A stretch of DNA of 64,000 bases from JADJDM01 sp044352985 (lineage in GTDB: Bacteria; Bacteroidota; Bacteroidia; B-17B0; Aurantibacillaceae): NCBI GenBank assembly GCA_044352985.1, contig JBILCU010000002.1, forward strand, positions 1 to 64,000. The letters run 5' to 3'. The notes under the pieces are model-generated. The model was not told the DNA's origin, ran no database searches, and worked only from the letters and a program-made list of their open reading frames with translations. Both the position numbers and the translations under genes were made by a program. Shown one piece after another: positions 61,324 through 64,000 of the stretch (position 1 is the first letter of the stretch; each line of letters begins with the position of its first letter).

Positions 61324-61932
61324 TCATTTATTTTTAGACAAAATCAATTGGTCAATTTTCCAAGTTAAAAATGAGGTTCCAATTCCAATTACAATTCCAC
61401 CTAATAAATCACTAGGATAATGAACACCTAAGTACATTCTGGAGTATGCTACACCTGATGCCCATAAATAAGCGGGCACTGCCACATACCATTTTTTGGT
61501 AGCTAAACTTAATGAGGTAGCCATTGAAAAAGCCGTTGAAGTATGACCAGAAGGAAATGAAAATGGGCCTACATGTGATTTAGGATTTAATTTTTCGGGA
61601 TAGGTAACAAATGGTCGCTTTCTATTAACCGCATATTTTAAACCTACTGTTAAACCCGTATTTATTGATAATGCTAGTGCTGAACGATAACCTTCTCTTT
61701 TTAAATTTTCATCATTTTTCACAATACCAGCAACTATAAATGAAATTGGATTTGCTACAGCAAATGGTAATGCCGTATTTGATAAAAAATTACCTGTTTT
61801 ATCTTTAAATACTGAACTATCAGAATGAATACTTGTTAAAAGTTGAATATCAAAATTTTGAGCGTAACCATCACTTTTAGTCAATGTCAAAAACATAAAT
61901 GACAAAAAAAATAGTTTAATTCTTGTATTCAT
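61324..61932 (-). CDS. PAP2-family membrane phosphatase
   Basis: A 202-residue protein with a signal-like N-terminus (IKLFFLSFMFLTLTKSDGYAQ). The three acid-phosphatase motifs are present: KYAVNRKRPF (K-x6-RP), FSFPSGHTSTAFSMA (PSGH) and SRMYLGVHYPSDLLGG (S-R-x5-H-x3-D). These enzymes dephosphorylate lipid pyrophosphates (undecaprenyl-PP recycling) or lipid A. The surface-glycan locus next door makes a lipid-carrier role attractive, but the gene lies upstream of that operon's promoter. It overlaps the LuxE-like gene by 4 bp. Confidence 0.9.
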   Translation of the reverse strand: MNTRIKLFFLSFMFLTLTKSDGYAQNFDIQLLTSIHSDSSVFKDKTGNFLSNTALPFAVANPISFIVAGIVKNDENLKREGYRSALALSINTGLTVGLKYAVNRKRPFVTYPEKLNPKSHVGPFSFPSGHTSTAFSMATSLSLATKKWYVAVPAYLWASGVAYSRMYLGVHYPSDLLGGIVIGIGTSFLTWKIDQLILSKNK

Positions 61933-62912
61933 TGTATAAGTAAATTACATCCTCTTATATCACTATTATCAAGCCTGCCTAATATCTCAAACATATTTAT
62001 TCCAATCTTTTTCCCTAAATCCTGTGTAGCTAAAAACGGACAAGAATACCAATTTGCCAAGTCAATAATATTAATAATACCAGATTTACCATTTTCTACA
62101 AAATATCGCGTGTCGGTAACTTCCGAAATTAAAATTTTCATCCATGGTGGGGTTTCATATATACCATCTGCCTTGCTATACGCTTGAGAAAGTAATTCAG
62201 TCATACCATACTCAGAATAAATTGTACTAACTCCAAACGCATTCTTCAATATTTCATGTAATTCCTGTTTCACCATTTCCTTTCTTTTTCCCTTCATTCC
62301 TCCTGTTTCCATTACAAAAAAATCATCATTTAGTGTTATGTTTTTTTCAGCTAAATCAAGCAAAGCATAACTAACTCCTAACAAAATTGTTTTTTGATTT
62401 TGTTTTTTTAAACAATCAATCGCTTTAATTAAATCATCAATTTCGTGAATATAAAAAGAACTTAAATTATGCTTTGATTTTTTAATTAAATCGTCAACCA
62501 TAAAAACTAGCGATGAACCCTCTCGTTCCAAATAAGAAGGAAGTAGCGCCAAAACGCAATAATCCTCTATGTTTCCGAAAAAAAACTGAAATGCCTTTAA
62601 ATAGCTTTCAATATATATTTTCAAATCGAAAACATAATGTTTTGAGGTTTGGGTTCCTGTTGTTCCACTACTTGTAAATAGTTGATGATGAGAAGATTTT
62701 GTGCTTATTCGATGGGATTTAAAAAATTGAATAGGCAAAAAAGGAATTTGGTTTAAAGATGTAATATCTTCGGGATTTAATTTCAGATAATTTACGAATT
62801 CCTTATAAACATTATTGTATTTAAATTGATAGTTAAATGCTTTTAAAGCATACTGTTCAAATAATTCATTATCGTTTTTTAAATAAAATATATCGGAATT
62901 AAATTCATTCAC
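61929..62912 (-). CDS. Acyl-protein synthetase (LuxE family)
   Basis: A 327-residue adenylate-forming protein. FTSSGTTGTQTSKHYVF is the phosphate-binding loop, ETGGMKGKRKEM and YSEYGMTELLSQAYSKADG are the A4/A5-like motifs, and LGRLDNSDIRGCNLL is the hinge. LuxE activates a fatty acid and passes it to its own Cys as thioester in bioluminescence; non-luminous bacteria use relatives for other acyl transfers. No luxCD is present. The start is GTG at 62912 (MNEFNSDIFY). Cotranslation with a PAP2 lipid phosphatase suggests a lipid or glycan acylation role, by inference. Confidence 0.85.
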   Translation of the reverse strand: MNEFNSDIFYLKNDNELFEQYALKAFNYQFKYNNVYKEFVNYLKLNPEDITSLNQIPFLPIQFFKSHRISTKSSHHQLFTSSGTTGTQTSKHYVFDLKIYIESYLKAFQFFFGNIEDYCVLALLPSYLEREGSSLVFMVDDLIKKSKHNLSSFYIHEIDDLIKAIDCLKKQNQKTILLGVSYALLDLAEKNITLNDDFFVMETGGMKGKRKEMVKQELHEILKNAFGVSTIYSEYGMTELLSQAYSKADGIYETPPWMKILISEVTDTRYFVENGKSGIINIIDLANWYSCPFLATQDLGKKIGINMFEILGRLDNSDIRGCNLLIQ

Positions 62913-63034
62913 AAAACAAAGTTATTTAAATAAAATAAATGGATTAAACTCTATTTTATTTTTATAATCACACATATAAATTTCGCTCATTTACTTCACA
63001 TTTATTAATTTCATGCTCTTTTAATAGAATTAAT

Positions 63035-63853
63035 ATGAATTTGTGTATTGTTGGATGTGGAAATATGGGGCTAATTTATGCTCAATTTTTACTGGAAGGT
63101 AAATGGGTGGAAAAAGAAAATCTTCTACTCATTGAAAAAAACGAAGATCGGAGGAATGAGTTACGATTAAAAAACATTGGAATTGTAGAAACACCCGGCT
63201 GCAAACTTTTGGGTGAATCAGATTTAATTTTATTAGCAGTTAAACCACAGGATTTCTCAGATTTATCATCGCATTTAAAAGGAAAAGTAAAATCAACAGC
63301 TGTAGTAATAAGTATAATGGCAGGTATAACTATAACTCATGTGCAGCAATGCTTAGATCACCAACATGTGGTTAGAGCTATGCCAAATGCCCCTGCATTA
63401 TATGCAAAAGGCATGACGGTATTTTGCATGAGCAAGGGTTTAACTGAAAATCAACAAAAACAAGTTAAAGATTTTATATCGTTAACCGGAAAAATTTTAG
63501 AAACCACCGAAGAAAATTTGTTAGATGCAGTTACCGCTTTAAGCGGAAGTGGGCCGGCTTATTTCTTTTACCTTGCTCAGCAGATGATTGAAGCAGCAAC
63601 AAAATTAGGCATGAATGCTGAAATGGCTGAAACATTGGTAAAACAAACACTAGTTGGAGCTGCTGAAATGCTAGATAAAAGCACGAAAAAAACAGCAGAA
63701 CTCATTAAAACTGTTGCATCAAAAGGTGGAACAACAGAAGCTGCTTTAAATCATTTTAATTCTACTTTTGTTAGCGAAAACATAATTAAAGGTATTGAAA
63801 AAGCTACTTTGCGCTCAAAAGAATTATCAGGTGAAGTTTTAACCAATAACTAA
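63035..63853 (+). CDS. proC: Pyrroline-5-carboxylate reductase
   Basis: A 272-residue NAD(P)H-dependent enzyme for the last step of proline synthesis. It has the N-terminal Rossmann motif VGCGNMGLIYAQFLL, LAVKPQDF, VVRAMPNAPALYAKGMTVF and the C-terminal family signature ALSGSGPAYFFYLAQQMIEAATKLGM with VASKGGTTEAAL. Full length. The 122-bp gap upstream is AT-rich with no clear promoter. The next gene starts 4 bp after its stop. Confidence 0.97.
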   Translation: MNLCIVGCGNMGLIYAQFLLEGKWVEKENLLLIEKNEDRRNELRLKNIGIVETPGCKLLGESDLILLAVKPQDFSDLSSHLKGKVKSTAVVISIMAGITITHVQQCLDHQHVVRAMPNAPALYAKGMTVFCMSKGLTENQQKQVKDFISLTGKILETTEENLLDAVTALSGSGPAYFFYLAQQMIEAATKLGMNAEMAETLVKQTLVGAAEMLDKSTKKTAELIKTVASKGGTTEAALNHFNSTFVSENIIKGIEKATLRSKELSGEVLTNN

Positions 63854-63857
63854 AAAA

Positions 63858-64000
63858 ATGCAAAAAAACAGCGCTTCTCAGTTTAAAAAAGCAATAGATA
63901 AAGCAAATTCAATAGCTATTATTACGCATTGGAGTCCGGATGGAGATGCAATGGGATCCTCACTTGCACTTTATCATTTTTTAAAACTGATGAAAAAAAA
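63858..64000 (+). CDS. DHH-family phosphoesterase (NrnA-like), partial at window end
   Basis: An ATG at 63858 opens a frame that runs off the window after 47 codons. It reads MQKNSASQFKKAIDKANS, then IAIITHWSPDGDAMGSSLALY. The HWSPDGDAMGSSLAL stretch is motif I of the DHH/RecJ phosphoesterases (usual form H-x-x-PDGDAxGS), with His and two Asp metal ligands. Position of the motif at about residue 25 matches NrnA (oligoribonuclease and pAp phosphatase). The C-terminus is not in view, so NrnA versus another DHH/DHHA1 protein is not settled. Confidence 0.85.
   Translation, partial: MQKNSASQFKKAIDKANSIAIITHWSPDGDAMGSSLALYHFLKLMKK

Overview
The window is a low-GC chromosomal segment of a member of the Bacteroidota (flavobacteria-like). 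Supporting signs are a type IX secretion sorting domain at 44493-45248, promoters of the form TTTG-N17/18-TAnnTTTG upstream of dxs and of the 61 kb epimerase gene, an RteC-family gene beside a Bacteroidetes-type tyrosine recombinase, frequent TTG starts, and housekeeping genes of the phylum (short-form gpmA, GT117/DUF2723 protein, bioB/bioF, plsY, pssA). No rRNA, CRISPR array or insertion sequence was seen. Two tRNAs are present: Gln(TTG) at 4448-4519 and Arg(CCT) at 23028-23098, both on the minus strand and both followed by a hairpin terminator.

Layout. 1-4447: tandem hairpin repeats, then an integrated element on the minus strand consisting of a tyrosine recombinase, an rteC-like gene broken by a frameshift in an A8 run, an excisionase-like HTH protein, a winged-helix replication protein with an internal 12-bp tandem repeat, and a DnaC-like helicase loader. 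It abuts tRNA-Gln; its left end is not seen. 4647-15931: core genes (GT117 protein, NodB deacetylase, map, HAD phosphatase, gpmA, cyclase, Crp-like regulator, Ppx/GppA, WD40 protein, dxs). 15932-16522: no intact gene. 16523-22713: four-gene tripartite RND efflux operon, then a terminator, tRNA-Arg and a decayed gene.

23576-38183: first polysaccharide-type locus. Its minus-strand core holds one SPASM radical SAM enzyme, three B12-binding radical SAM enzymes, two methyltransferases, a winged-helix/nucleotidyltransferase, a Wzz-like protein and a Wzy/ligase-like protein. A deacetylase/acetyltransferase pair on the plus strand and a GT9/GT4 pair lie beside it. The high ratio of radical SAM enzymes to glycosyltransferases makes this the most unusual part of the window. 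38187-45248: a dihydroorotase homologue that has lost its metal ligands, a membrane protein, pssA, bioF-bioB, a very basic exported protein, plsY and a T9SS cargo protein.

45253-61191: second surface-polysaccharide locus, all minus strand and tightly overlapped, read from a promoter near 61240. In order of transcription it encodes a UDP-sugar epimerase, Wzx, a methyltransferase, a GT-A protein, two methyltransferases, two GT4, a Wzy-like polymerase, an asparagine synthase, a GT2, two PP-loop N-acetyl-sugar amidotransferases flanking a DUF354 protein, and a sugar transferase of the initiating family. Together these form a Wzx/Wzy-type assembly line: activated sugar, priming, glycosyl transfer, amidation and methylation, flipping and polymerisation. 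61324-64000: PAP2 phosphatase, LuxE-type acyl-protein synthetase, proC, and the start of an nrnA-like DHH phosphoesterase that runs off the window.
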